Notes under the pieces: model-generated
Database searches by the model: none
What the model was told of the DNA's origin: nothing
The model's input: only the letters and a program-made list of their open reading frames with translations
Made by a program: the position numbers and the translations under genes
From: JAJZAM01 sp027391075
GTDB taxonomy: Bacteria; Actinomycetota; Acidimicrobiia; Acidimicrobiales; Palsa-688
Assembly: GCA_027391075.1 (NCBI GenBank)
Contig: DAHYHI010000005.1
Span: 62,001 to 126,000, forward strand
Direction: 5' to 3'
DNA length: 64,000 bases
Shown here: one piece after another, positions 6,682 through 15,141 of the stretch
Layout: every line of letters begins with the position of its first letter
Position numbering within the stretch: the first letter of the stretch is position 1

Positions 6682-9390
6682 ATGCGAGACGTCGCTGTCG
6701 TAGCCCACACCCACTGGGACCGCGAGTGGTACCTGCCCTTCGAGACGCTTCGGGCCAGACTCGTCACGGTGATCGACGACGTCTTGGAAGTCTTGGAACA
6801 CGACCCCAGCTTCTCCCACTTCCACCTGGACGGCCAGGTTGCACTCGTCGACGACTACCTCGCCGCTCGACCGTCACACGGCGCCCGCTTGGCTAGCCTC
6901 GCAGCGGACGGACGGCTGGCCGTCGGACCTTGGTATTGCCTCATGGACGAGTTCTGCGTGTCGGCGGAAACCGTGTTGCGTAACTTGGAACTCGGTGTCG
7001 CCAGAGCCAGGCAGATCGGGGGCCTTTGTGAGGTCGGCTACCTGCCAGACATGTTCGGACATTTAACGCAGATGCCGCAGATCCTCGCCAGCGCCGGGTT
7101 CGGCCATGCCGTGGTCTGGCGCGGTGTGGGAGCCGAGGTAAGCGCCACCGCCTTTCGATGGCGTTCCCCTGACGGCTCCGAGGTGCGCTGTGAGTACCTC
7201 CCTGCGGGTTACGCGGTCGGGGCGTACCTGCCAGACGCGTCGGGGTCACTCGTAGAGCGGGCAGCCGACTACGAGAGCCAGATCGGCGAGTTTCTCAAAG
7301 CAGATCAGACGCTGCTTTTGATGTGCGGAGGGGATCATCATCCGATCCTGGGTCATCTGCCGGAATCGTTGGCAAGGGCGAACGACTCACAAGACGCCTA
7401 CCGCTTCGAGCTCACAGATCTGAAGTCTTACCTGGGCCAAGCTGACTCCGAGGATCTCGGTGTGGTCGCCGGCGAGCTAAGAGACAACATACGGGCACCG
7501 CTTTTACCTGGAGTGCTATCGACCAGAGTCGACATCAAACAGGCTTGCGCCGAGGCGGAGATGGCATTGGAGAAGCTCGCCGAGCCGCTCGCCGTGCTGT
7601 GGTTGCCGCAGTCTCACTGGCCCGACAGCCTCGAAGGCGCCTGGTTCGACATGGTGCGCAACTCGGCGCACGACTCGGTATGCGGATGCTCTGCGGACCC
7701 CGTCGCAAGAGCGGTCCTGGCGCGCTATGACAGCGCAGCCGCCGTGGCTGGTACGGCTGTGTCCGCCGCTCTGGCGGTCGCCGGCGTCGCGACGGCCACG
7801 CCGGGTGTCATGGTCGTGAACCCCTCGTCGTTCACCCGCAGCGGTCTGGTGGAACTGACCCTGCCAGGCTCTGAACCGCCCGACGGAGCCCAGGTTCTCT
7901 CTGCGTGTGACGGTGCCACAGTCCAGCGGATCGCTACGGGCCGGGACCTCGCCACGGTGCTGGACGACCTGACTGCTTCGGGCTGGCTCGGCGTCGACGC
8001 TCCGATCGTGGACGCTGGTGTTACCCAGATGCTCGGCGGGACCGGGGTCGACGTCTGGTTGAGGACTGACGCAGCGGCAATTCCCGAACCGCGAGTCGCT
8101 GGCCGCTTCGCCGCGGTCTGGGCCAAAGCAGGAGCCGCGAAGGGCGACCCGCTGCTCCTAAGGGTCACCCGGGCCGCTTCTGTTCGAGTGCTTGCTCGGG
8201 TGAGGGACGTAGCGGGGTATGGCTGGGCGATACTCGAAGCCTGCCAGGAGACTCCGAGTGGGTCCTCGACAAGAGTCGACGTCACCCGTGACGAGCGTGG
8301 CGTCACAGTCGACAACGGACTCCTCGAAGCCCGAATCGACCTCGCAACCGGCGAGCTCACTCTCGGGGGTATCTCGGGTCTGAACGCAATCAGCGAAGAG
8401 TTCGATGCCGGCGACGGCTACAACTTCGCCCCCCTGCCCACCAGCCCAGGTCGCTGCGAGCCATACGAGGTCGACGTAGAGGTGACAGAGACCGGTCCGT
8501 TGAGGGGTAGGGTTCGTGTGTCACGAAGCTACAGTTGGGGTTCTGCGCCGTCCCACGCCGACCCCGGTAGCGAACCGGATGCCGACTTGGATAACAGGTC
8601 CGCCGGAAGGTCGGTGAAGGTAATCTCGGAGATCGAGCTTCGTTGCGACGAGAAGGTCGTGCGGGTAACGACAACGTTCGACAATACGGTCCGCAATCAC
8701 AGGGTCAGAGTGCTCTTTCCTCTAAGTGGACCGGTTGCGTCGACCGTCGCCGAGTGTGCGTTCGCCACCGTGGAGCGAGTGCACAGCCCCAAGGATCTCG
8801 GCGTGCCCCCTCGCGTCGAGGCCCCACCGGTTACCTTCCCGTCCCGGCGTTTCGTCACCGCCGGAAGGCTCACGGTCCTGCACCGAGGACTTCTCGAGTA
8901 CGGGCTCTCCGACGACGCCAGGGTGCTGGCGCTCACACTGCTTAGAGGAACCGGCCTGCTCGCAAGGGCGGGGGTGTCGACTAGGCCCGTCATAGCCGGG
9001 CCGCCTGTGCGCGTAGAAGGCGCCCAGCTTCTCGGTAAGCGCACCTTCGAGTACGCTTTAGCGCCCGACTGCGAAGACCCTTTCAAGACGGCTGACAGTT
9101 TGTGGAGTCCCCTGATAGCTCTGCAGGCGTCAGGAGGTGGCACGCTCGCCGACAGGGGAAGCAGACTTGAGATACAAGGCGGCGTGGTCTCGTCCCTGCG
9201 ACGGGTGCAAGGCCGCGTCGAAGTTCGGGTTTTCAACCCGTCCGGATCCCCCGTGACCGTGAAGGTGCCAGGCAGGAGCGGACAGCTCGTCGAGCTTTCA
9301 GGTAGGACCGTGGCCGACTGGTCAGAGACCTTCGACCTGGGTGCGTGGCGCTTCGCTACGGCCCGCCTCGACGGTGCGGAGGTTGACTGA
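6682..9390 (+). CDS. Glycoside hydrolase family 38 alpha-mannosidase
   Basis: 902 residues, the normal size for a GH38 retaining alpha-mannosidase. The N-terminal catalytic domain opens with His-Thr-His-Trp-Asp-Arg-Glu-Trp-Tyr at 9-17, which provides zinc ligands, and has the nucleophile motif Leu-Pro-Asp-Met-Phe-Gly-His with Asp123. A three-helix bundle and beta-sandwich C-terminal half follow, with the Arg-Arg-Phe-Val-Thr motif of the family. No signal peptide is seen, so it probably degrades mannosides taken up or made inside the cell. A TAGTGT box lies nine bases before the ATG and no ribosome site is visible, so the message may be nearly leaderless. No sugar transporter is adjacent. Confidence 0.9.
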   Translation: MRDVAVVAHTHWDREWYLPFETLRARLVTVIDDVLEVLEHDPSFSHFHLDGQVALVDDYLAARPSHGARLASLAADGRLAVGPWYCLMDEFCVSAETVLRNLELGVARARQIGGLCEVGYLPDMFGHLTQMPQILASAGFGHAVVWRGVGAEVSATAFRWRSPDGSEVRCEYLPAGYAVGAYLPDASGSLVERAADYESQIGEFLKADQTLLLMCGGDHHPILGHLPESLARANDSQDAYRFELTDLKSYLGQADSEDLGVVAGELRDNIRAPLLPGVLSTRVDIKQACAEAEMALEKLAEPLAVLWLPQSHWPDSLEGAWFDMVRNSAHDSVCGCSADPVARAVLARYDSAAAVAGTAVSAALAVAGVATATPGVMVVNPSSFTRSGLVELTLPGSEPPDGAQVLSACDGATVQRIATGRDLATVLDDLTASGWLGVDAPIVDAGVTQMLGGTGVDVWLRTDAAAIPEPRVAGRFAAVWAKAGAAKGDPLLLRVTRAASVRVLARVRDVAGYGWAILEACQETPSGSSTRVDVTRDERGVTVDNGLLEARIDLATGELTLGGISGLNAISEEFDAGDGYNFAPLPTSPGRCEPYEVDVEVTETGPLRGRVRVSRSYSWGSAPSHADPGSEPDADLDNRSAGRSVKVISEIELRCDEKVVRVTTTFDNTVRNHRVRVLFPLSGPVASTVAECAFATVERVHSPKDLGVPPRVEAPPVTFPSRRFVTAGRLTVLHRGLLEYGLSDDARVLALTLLRGTGLLARAGVSTRPVIAGPPVRVEGAQLLGKRTFEYALAPDCEDPFKTADSLWSPLIALQASGGGTLADRGSRLEIQGGVVSSLRRVQGRVEVRVFNPSGSPVTVKVPGRSGQLVELSGRTVADWSETFDLGAWRFATARLDGAEVD

Positions 9391-9445
9391 ACCGACGCGC
9401 CAGAGCGACGTCCGGCTGACAGCAACGGTGCGCTGCGAACATGGC

Positions 9446-10603
9446 TCAGTTCCCCGAAGACGCGGACGGCGAGGTCAGCGGCGAAGCCTGGGTCAGTTGC
9501 AGGGACGCCTGAACCGGGAGAAGCTCGACCCAGGTAGGCCCGGGAGCAAAGTTCACGGGTTGGCCGTTCGGCCCGACGAATTGGGTCGGAACCGACGTGT
9601 TCGAGCGTGACCACGTGGCGTTATAAGCGGCCCCTCCGGTGAGGATGGTCACCTGGCCTGACCCGACCGTCTGGCTGTGCACGCCGAGCGACCCGTTGAC
9701 GTCTTCGGGGACCGTGCCGAGACTCGTGGTTACACGCTCGATGACGACGTTCGTCGCTGTCACCGCAGTGCCGTCTGCGTCGACGTTAGGGACCCCGGCA
9801 TAGAGGCGCACCCAATTCGAGGTCGAGGGATCCCAGCGCCATTGCACGTTCAAGATCCCCGAGAAGAGCAGTGTCGCCTCGGAAGTTGGCGTGCCGGGCT
9901 CCGCCGGCTTTCCGTAGTGGAAAATGGGTGTCGGCGGCGTGGTGGAGTGGTCGAGCGCCCAAAGCGCCGACGTGGACGTGTAGAGGTTCTCCGGCGCGTA
10001 ACGGGACGCTATCCGTGTGGAGGCCTGCGGGTGGGTGAACAGGTCGAGGTCGTAGACGCTCGAGTCTGCCACGAGGTTGACGTCAGGGATGATCCCCCCA
10101 GCGAAGGCGAACGCCGGATGGCCGAACTGGGCGAGGAGCTGCGTGTCGATCCACCTAGTCGAACGGACCGGACCAATCTCCGGCGCTTCCTGGCACTGAT
10201 AGACAGCCAAGAGGCGGGTGATGTTACCCTCGATCGGCTCTTCGAAGACGATGTCGGCGTGCCCAAGCCCGCTTTGTGGTCTGGCCGCGGGGTCGTTGCC
10301 TATCTTCACCGCCAACGCCGGGCGGGCCGGCGACGTCCCTCCGGGGACGCTTGCGCCCGTCAGCGGGCACACCGCCGTGGAGGTCGGGGTGGTCGGGGGG
10401 GTAGAGCTGGTAGTGGCCGGGAGGGTGGAAGGGGTCACTGTTGTCGAAGGCGACGTGGCTGTCTTGGCCTTCGAGGACGGTTGCAGGACCAACGCCGCTG
10501 TCACCGCCAACGCCGCAAGGATTGCCACGCCACCTCCTCCGATCAGCCAGAGGCGCCGACTGGAGCTTCGTCGCTGTGCGTGGGCAGGTCGCGGTTTGGG
10601 CAC
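9446..10603 (-). CDS. DUF3048 (YerB-like) exported protein
   Basis: 385 residues from GTG 10603. A short basic tail (Val-Pro-Lys-Pro-Arg-Pro-Ala-His) precedes a single membrane segment at about 16-38, then a Thr/Pro/Ser-rich linker to about residue 85, then a DUF3048 domain with its Pro-Val-Arg-Ser-Thr-Arg and Phe-Ala-Gly-Gly motifs. This family includes Bacillus YerB; function is unknown, and location outside the membrane is inferred. The frame is open to 10726, but the short N-terminus matches the N-terminus of the divergent neighbour, which supports this start. Convergent with the mannosidase gene. Confidence 0.85.
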   Translation of the reverse strand: MPKPRPAHAQRRSSSRRLWLIGGGGVAILAALAVTAALVLQPSSKAKTATSPSTTVTPSTLPATTSSTPPTTPTSTAVCPLTGASVPGGTSPARPALAVKIGNDPAARPQSGLGHADIVFEEPIEGNITRLLAVYQCQEAPEIGPVRSTRWIDTQLLAQFGHPAFAFAGGIIPDVNLVADSSVYDLDLFTHPQASTRIASRYAPENLYTSTSALWALDHSTTPPTPIFHYGKPAEPGTPTSEATLLFSGILNVQWRWDPSTSNWVRLYAGVPNVDADGTAVTATNVVIERVTTSLGTVPEDVNGSLGVHSQTVGSGQVTILTGGAAYNATWSRSNTSVPTQFVGPNGQPVNFAPGPTWVELLPVQASLQLTQASPLTSPSASSGN

Positions 10604-10677
10604 CCGCAGTTCATAGCATCTTCGAAGCTCGAATTGGTGTACCTCTCGAAGCTCCGGCCTGCTTGTATATTCGCCGG
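10604..10677. promoter_or_regulatory. Divergent promoter region with two TCGAAGCTC direct repeats
   Basis: The 74 bases between two GTG starts contain TCGAAGCTC at 10622-10630 and again at 10646-10654, 24 bases apart, and TATATT at 10666-10671, six bases before the right-hand GTG. That spacing fits a leaderless message for the rightward gene. The repeats could bind a regulator that controls both genes; no such protein is identified. Confidence 0.45.
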
Positions 10678-12357
10678 GTGCCAAAACACCGCCCAGCGCA
10701 CGTCCGCCGCTCCCGAAATACGACACTTGCGGCTCTACTGGCAGGCGTCGCGTTGGTGGGGACGGTCGTCTTCGCTGCGGCTACGTCCGGCGCAGGACAC
10801 CGAAGCTCCCCAACTGCATCGAAGGCGACCGCTTCGCTATCAGCCTCGGGAACCAAGCCGACTTCCAAAACGAGCTTGGCGCCGGCAACCCAGACCGCTA
10901 GCTTCGCCGGCCCTACCGGTCCCGAAGCCCCTTGGGTGCTCGCCGAGAACGCCAAGCCGGGTACGACCGCGTGGGCGATCACAGGAACGCAAACTTCGAC
11001 AGGCATCATGGGCTACTCGAACCGGGTACAAGCCCAAGACGGCCAAAGCGTGTCGCTTTACGTTTCCACCCAGGCGGCGTCCTTCCAGGTCCAGGCTTAC
11101 AGGATGGGTTACTACCAGGGGAAAGGGGCGCGCCTGGTGTGGAGCTCAGCCGCCGAGCCGGGCGTCGTACAGCCGGCTTGTCCTGTCAGCTCCGGGGTCA
11201 ACATGGTGGAATGCCATTGGGCCCCGTCGCTTTCTTTCAAAGTCGACTCGTCTTGGGTTCAAGGGCAGTACCTCTTGAAATTGGTCGGGTCCGGTGGCCA
11301 GCAGAGCTACGTGCCTCTCACCGTCTGGGACCCGTCTAGCACCGCCACGTACGTCGTCATGTCGGCGGTGCTCACCGAGCAGGTGTTCAACGCTTTCGGC
11401 GGCTACGACCTCTACCAGGGTGCGACGCCGTGCGCTGCGAACCACTACCCGTGCTCGACGCGCGCCAGGGTAGTCTCCTTCGACCGTCCTTACGCCTCCG
11501 GCAACGGCGCCGGGGGTTACCTGAGCCTCATGTACCCGCTCACGAGGCTCATGGAGCAGCACGGCTTGGACGTCACCTACTGGACTGACATCACCTTGGA
11601 CGAGCACCCGAACCTTCTCGCCGATCACAAGGTTCTGATCTCGCCGGGCCACGACGAGGAATGGTCTAACTCGATGCGCCAGGCGGCGGTTGCCGGCGCG
11701 TCCGCCGGGGTCAACCTGGTGTTCTTCGGGGCTAGCCCGATTTTGCGCAAAGTCCGCCTGCAACCGTCGCCGTTGGGCGCCGACCGCGAGGTGGTTAACT
11801 ATCGAAACCCGGCCAAAGACCCCCTCTACAGGGTGGACAACGCCGAAGTGTCACAGAACTGGTGGGGGCAGGCTCCAGCGGACATGCCGGCGAGTACCCT
11901 GGTCGGAGCCAGCTACGTGGGTTTCAATAACGTAGCTAGCTTCCCGTTCGTGGTGTCGGACCCGACGTCGTGGCTCTACGCCGGGACAGGGCTGAGGGCA
12001 GGCGAGCAGATCCCCGGGGTCATGGCCAGCGACTTTCAGGCTTACGACCCGTCGCGTTCGTCGAACCCGCCCAACGTGGAGATCCTTTCCCATTCCCCTG
12101 TCACGGTGCAGTACAACCCGTCCAGACATTTCGCGGACACCGTCTTCTACACCATGTCCGAAAGCCAGGCGGGCGTCTTCACCTCCGGCACCGTGAACTG
12201 GATACCGTCCCTCGCCGCTTCATGCCCGGCGAACGCGAGTCCTTGCCCTTCTCAGGTCATGGCTGAGCTGACCCTTAACATCATGAGAGTCTTCGGCGAA
12301 GGCCCTGTAGGTCGCTCCTACCCGTCGAAGGCCAACTGGCGGACCTTCTACGGCTGA
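10678..12357 (+). CDS. Exported protein with N,N-dimethylformamidase beta-subunit-like C-terminal domain
   Basis: 559 residues from GTG 10678. A basic tail Val-Pro-Lys-His-Arg-Pro-Ala-His is followed by one membrane segment or uncleaved signal (about 17-38), a Ser/Thr-rich linker, a beta-rich domain (about 80-215) and a large domain with Asn-Ala-Phe-Gly-Gly near 235, Val-Ser-Phe-Asp-Arg-Pro-Tyr near 265 and Gly-His-Asp-Glu-Glu-Trp near 324. These resemble the C-terminal domain of the dimethylformamidase large subunit. The enzyme activity is unproven and an exported location differs from the cytoplasmic amidase. The gene is divergent from the DUF3048 gene and ended by a hairpin. Confidence 0.75.
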   Translation: MPKHRPAHVRRSRNTTLAALLAGVALVGTVVFAAATSGAGHRSSPTASKATASLSASGTKPTSKTSLAPATQTASFAGPTGPEAPWVLAENAKPGTTAWAITGTQTSTGIMGYSNRVQAQDGQSVSLYVSTQAASFQVQAYRMGYYQGKGARLVWSSAAEPGVVQPACPVSSGVNMVECHWAPSLSFKVDSSWVQGQYLLKLVGSGGQQSYVPLTVWDPSSTATYVVMSAVLTEQVFNAFGGYDLYQGATPCAANHYPCSTRARVVSFDRPYASGNGAGGYLSLMYPLTRLMEQHGLDVTYWTDITLDEHPNLLADHKVLISPGHDEEWSNSMRQAAVAGASAGVNLVFFGASPILRKVRLQPSPLGADREVVNYRNPAKDPLYRVDNAEVSQNWWGQAPADMPASTLVGASYVGFNNVASFPFVVSDPTSWLYAGTGLRAGEQIPGVMASDFQAYDPSRSSNPPNVEILSHSPVTVQYNPSRHFADTVFYTMSESQAGVFTSGTVNWIPSLAASCPANASPCPSQVMAELTLNIMRVFGEGPVGRSYPSKANWRTFYG

Positions 12358-12358
12358 T

Positions 12359-12393
12359 CCGGCCTATCACCACCACGAGGGGTGATGGGCCGG
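12359..12393. terminator. Hairpin terminator between convergent genes
   Basis: Inverted repeat with arms CCGGCCTATCACC and GGTGATGGGCCGG, 35 bases in all with one unpaired position per arm, starting two bases after the stop at 12357 and ending before the dehydrogenase stop at 12421. No T-tract. Confidence 0.7.
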
Positions 12394-12420
12394 CTGGCCA
12401 GTTCCCCTGATGCCGCAGTA

Positions 12421-13350
12421 CTAGTAGCCGCTGACTGTGTCGACGAGCCCTTCGAGGGTTTCCCCTGCAGCGAAGCGAGCGACGTTGGTCGAGATCCGCG
12501 CTGCAAGTAGGGGTTCTACCATCTCCTGGGTATCGGCTGTGTGTGGAGTGATGATGCAATTTGGGGCATTCCAGAGGGGATGACCGTCTGGCAGCGGCTC
12601 GGGGTCGGTGACGTCGAGCGCAGCCCCGGCTATGGTCTGGTCGTACAGAGCGGAGACCAAAGCGTCGGTGTCGACGTGGGCTCCCCTTGCTACGTTTACC
12701 AGCCAGCCTTGCTCGCCGATCGCGCTGAGCGCGTCGGCGTCGATAATCGAACGGGTCTGCTCGGTCAAAGCCAGCGCCACGAACACCACCGTCGCTGACG
12801 TCACCGCTTCGACGAGCGATCCTGGTCCTACGGTCCTGGTAGCCCCACGAAGGGGTTCGGAACTGCGCCTGACCACGGTGGTGCTCGCGCTGTAAGGCTC
12901 GAGAAGGCGCAGCAACTCTTTCGCTATTCCGCCTCCTCCGAGGATCGCCACTTGTGCCCCGTAGAGCGTAGTTCCCGCCGGTTCACCCCAAGTCTTGGCG
13001 ATCACCCGCTCGTGAAGGCGCCGAAGACCTGCCAGGGCCAGCGCCATGGCGTGCTCTGCGACCGGCTGGGCGTACGATCCCTTCGCGCACGTCCAGACCA
13101 GGCTCGTGTCGAACACTCCGGCAGCGAAGTGGCGTTCCACGCCGGCGAGGGGCAGCTGCACCCAACGCAACGTCGGAGTGTCAGCGACGACCCTCGACAG
13201 TTCGGGCAGGTGCCTCGGGGAGATCCAAACGAGAGCCTCTGGGTGCTCTCCCAGCCCAACAAGCTGGCCTCCGCCGGCTACTACGGCCGCCTCGGCGAAC
13301 GCGACGCTTCGCGGTCCGATAGCAACTCTGGGTCTGGAGTGCGCGCTCAC
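12421..13350 (-). CDS. D-isomer-specific 2-hydroxyacid dehydrogenase
   Basis: 309 residues. The NAD-binding domain has Gly-Gly-Gly-Gly-Ile-Ala near residue 135-140, in place of the standard Gly-x-Gly-x-x-Gly. The catalytic Arg (Val-Asn-Val-Ala-Arg-Gly), Asp (Asp-Val-Thr-Asp-Pro-Glu-Pro-Leu) and His (Thr-Pro-His-Thr) motifs of the family are present. It would reduce a 2-keto acid or oxidise a D-2-hydroxy acid; the substrate is not evident. The GTG start overlaps the argS stop in a GTGA overlap, with GGAGAGG just upstream, so it is translationally coupled to argS. The frame's longer upstream extension lies inside argS and is not used. Confidence 0.85.
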   Translation of the reverse strand: MSAHSRPRVAIGPRSVAFAEAAVVAGGGQLVGLGEHPEALVWISPRHLPELSRVVADTPTLRWVQLPLAGVERHFAAGVFDTSLVWTCAKGSYAQPVAEHAMALALAGLRRLHERVIAKTWGEPAGTTLYGAQVAILGGGGIAKELLRLLEPYSASTTVVRRSSEPLRGATRTVGPGSLVEAVTSATVVFVALALTEQTRSIIDADALSAIGEQGWLVNVARGAHVDTDALVSALYDQTIAGAALDVTDPEPLPDGHPLWNAPNCIITPHTADTQEMVEPLLAARISTNVARFAAGETLEGLVDTVSGY

Positions 13351-15086
13351 ATCCTCTCCGGGGCGTCTATGCCGAGCAATTCCAGTCCTTGGCCGAGCAC
13401 CGCTGAAGTGAGGGCGCACAAAGTCAGCCGACTGCGCATCGTCGCTTCGTCGGGGGCTTTGAGCACCGGGCATGCTTCGAAGAAAGAGGTGAACACTCCC
13501 GCGAGATCGTACAGGTATGCGCAGAGCTTGTGCGGGCTCCACGTTTCGAGGGCCGAAGCGAACGCCCCGGAGAAACCGGTTAGGGCAAGCGCAAGGTCGC
13601 GCTCGGAGGGTTCTGCGACCCTCACATCGGTTGGCGTCCCGGCAAAGTCTGCGGGGTCCAGTCCGGCTCTGCGGAAGATAGAAAGGCAGCGGACACGGGC
13701 GTACTGCAGGTAAGGCCCGGTGTTGCCGTCGAAGCTGATCATGCGGTCGAGATCGAAGACATAGTCGCGAGCTCGGTCCGTCGACAAGTCCGAGTATTTG
13801 ACAGCTCCGATCCCGATGGCCCTAGCGAGATGCTCGCGTTCGTCGGCGTCGAGGTCGGCCGAACGTGACGACACGGCAGCGCGGGCACGTTCCACGGCCT
13901 CGTCGAGAAGGTCCACGAGCTTGAAGGTTTTACCTGCGCGGGTCTTGAACATCTTGCGGTCCGGGCCGAGGACGCTCCCAAACGAAACGTGAACTGCACG
14001 CTCGCGCGAAGGCAGCCAACCGGCCTTGAAAGCCACGTCGAAGCACATCGCCAGGTGTTGAGCCTGCGGTGCGCCCACCACGTAGAGCGCAACGTCCGCT
14101 CCGAGGCGGCCGAAGCGATCCCACAGCGTCGCCAGGTCAGTCGCAGCGTAGCCGTATCCGCCGTCAGACTTGCGAACTATCAGTGGGAGTGGCGTGCCCT
14201 CCCTGGTTGTCCAGCCTTCGACGAACACGCACTTAGCCCCGTCGCTGTCGACGAGGAGGCCTTTCGCTTCGAGTTGGATGACGACCTCGTCGAGCATGGG
14301 GTTGTAGAAGCTCTCCCCGACCACGTCCTGGCGGGTCAGGTCTACCCCCAGCTTGTCGTAGACCTCGTCGAAATAGCGAAGGCTCTCCTCGACGAGGATC
14401 CTCCACAGCCGTAAGGTCTCAGGGTCCCCGGACTGCAGGGCGACCACGCGCCTGCGGCTGCGCTCCTGCATTTCGGGTGACGCTTCGAACGCAACCCGAG
14501 CCTGGCGGTAGAATCCGTCAAGGTCCCCCACCGACAGCTCGTGCGCTCCTGAAGTCTCCCCGATGTCTAGGAGGTGCTCGATGAGCATTCCAAACTGCGT
14601 TCCCCAATCTCCGACGTGGTTCTCCCGTATGACTTGGTGGCCGGCGAAGACAAGCATCCGACACAGGCAGTCTCCGATGACCGTCGTGCGCAGATGGCCG
14701 GCATGCATCTCCTTGGCCACGTTGGGGGCGGAATAGTCGACTACGACTCGCAGCGCGTCGGCTGCGCCGCTAACGCCCAACCTCGTGTCAGCGGCCAGCT
14801 CCTCGAGACAGGAGGCGATCAGGTCGTCGGCAAGTCTGATGTTGACGAAGCCCTGAGGGGTCACCTCAACAGTGCTGCAGAGGTCCTTGAGACCGTCCTC
14901 CCGGGCTACCCCGGCGGCCACGTCAGCCGGCGAACGGCCCAGCTTCTTGGCTGCGGCCATGGCGCCGTTTACCTGGAAGTCGAAGCCTTCTCGACTGGAC
15001 GGGCGCAGCATCGGATCCGCGCCTGGCACTAGCCGGTCGAAGGCGGGCTTTAGAAGGGAGGTTAGGATCTGCTCTGGTGCGGCCAT
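13347..15086 (-). CDS. argS: Arginyl-tRNA synthetase
   Basis: 579 residues, class I ArgRS. It has the N-terminal additional domain, the His-Ala-Gly-His signature at 128-131 in the typical Ser-Ala-Pro-Asn-Val-Ala-Lys-Glu-Met-His context, a Thr-Arg-Ala-Gly-Lys-Thr loop in place of KMSKS, and a DALR anticodon-binding domain at the C-terminus. The ATG at 15086 has AAGGA about eight bases upstream; longer frames up to 15269 overlap the divergent ABC gene. The downstream dehydrogenase is joined by a GTGA overlap. Confidence 0.95.
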   Translation of the reverse strand: MAAPEQILTSLLKPAFDRLVPGADPMLRPSSREGFDFQVNGAMAAAKKLGRSPADVAAGVAREDGLKDLCSTVEVTPQGFVNIRLADDLIASCLEELAADTRLGVSGAADALRVVVDYSAPNVAKEMHAGHLRTTVIGDCLCRMLVFAGHQVIRENHVGDWGTQFGMLIEHLLDIGETSGAHELSVGDLDGFYRQARVAFEASPEMQERSRRRVVALQSGDPETLRLWRILVEESLRYFDEVYDKLGVDLTRQDVVGESFYNPMLDEVVIQLEAKGLLVDSDGAKCVFVEGWTTREGTPLPLIVRKSDGGYGYAATDLATLWDRFGRLGADVALYVVGAPQAQHLAMCFDVAFKAGWLPSRERAVHVSFGSVLGPDRKMFKTRAGKTFKLVDLLDEAVERARAAVSSRSADLDADEREHLARAIGIGAVKYSDLSTDRARDYVFDLDRMISFDGNTGPYLQYARVRCLSIFRRAGLDPADFAGTPTDVRVAEPSERDLALALTGFSGAFASALETWSPHKLCAYLYDLAGVFTSFFEACPVLKAPDEATMRSRLTLCALTSAVLGQGLELLGIDAPERM

Positions 15087-15127
15087 TTCAACATCCTTGG
15101 AAAAAGTGGGGTTCGTGCGCCAACCGG

Positions 15128-15133
15128 TACCTT
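15128..15133 (+). promoter_or_regulatory. Putative -10 box TACCTT of a leaderless message
   Basis: TACCTT lies eight bases before the GTG at 15142, in the 55-base gap between divergent argS and the ABC ATPase gene; there is no ribosome site between box and start. Confidence 0.35.
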
Positions 15134-15141
15134 GGCTGGCT

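Noticed and set aside
8697..9614. Long frame opposite the alpha-mannosidase and other long antisense frames such as 3713-4663 and 22558-23508
   Set aside because: They lie opposite genes with clear family motifs and have the Arg/Ser/Pro-rich composition typical of high-GC antisense frames.
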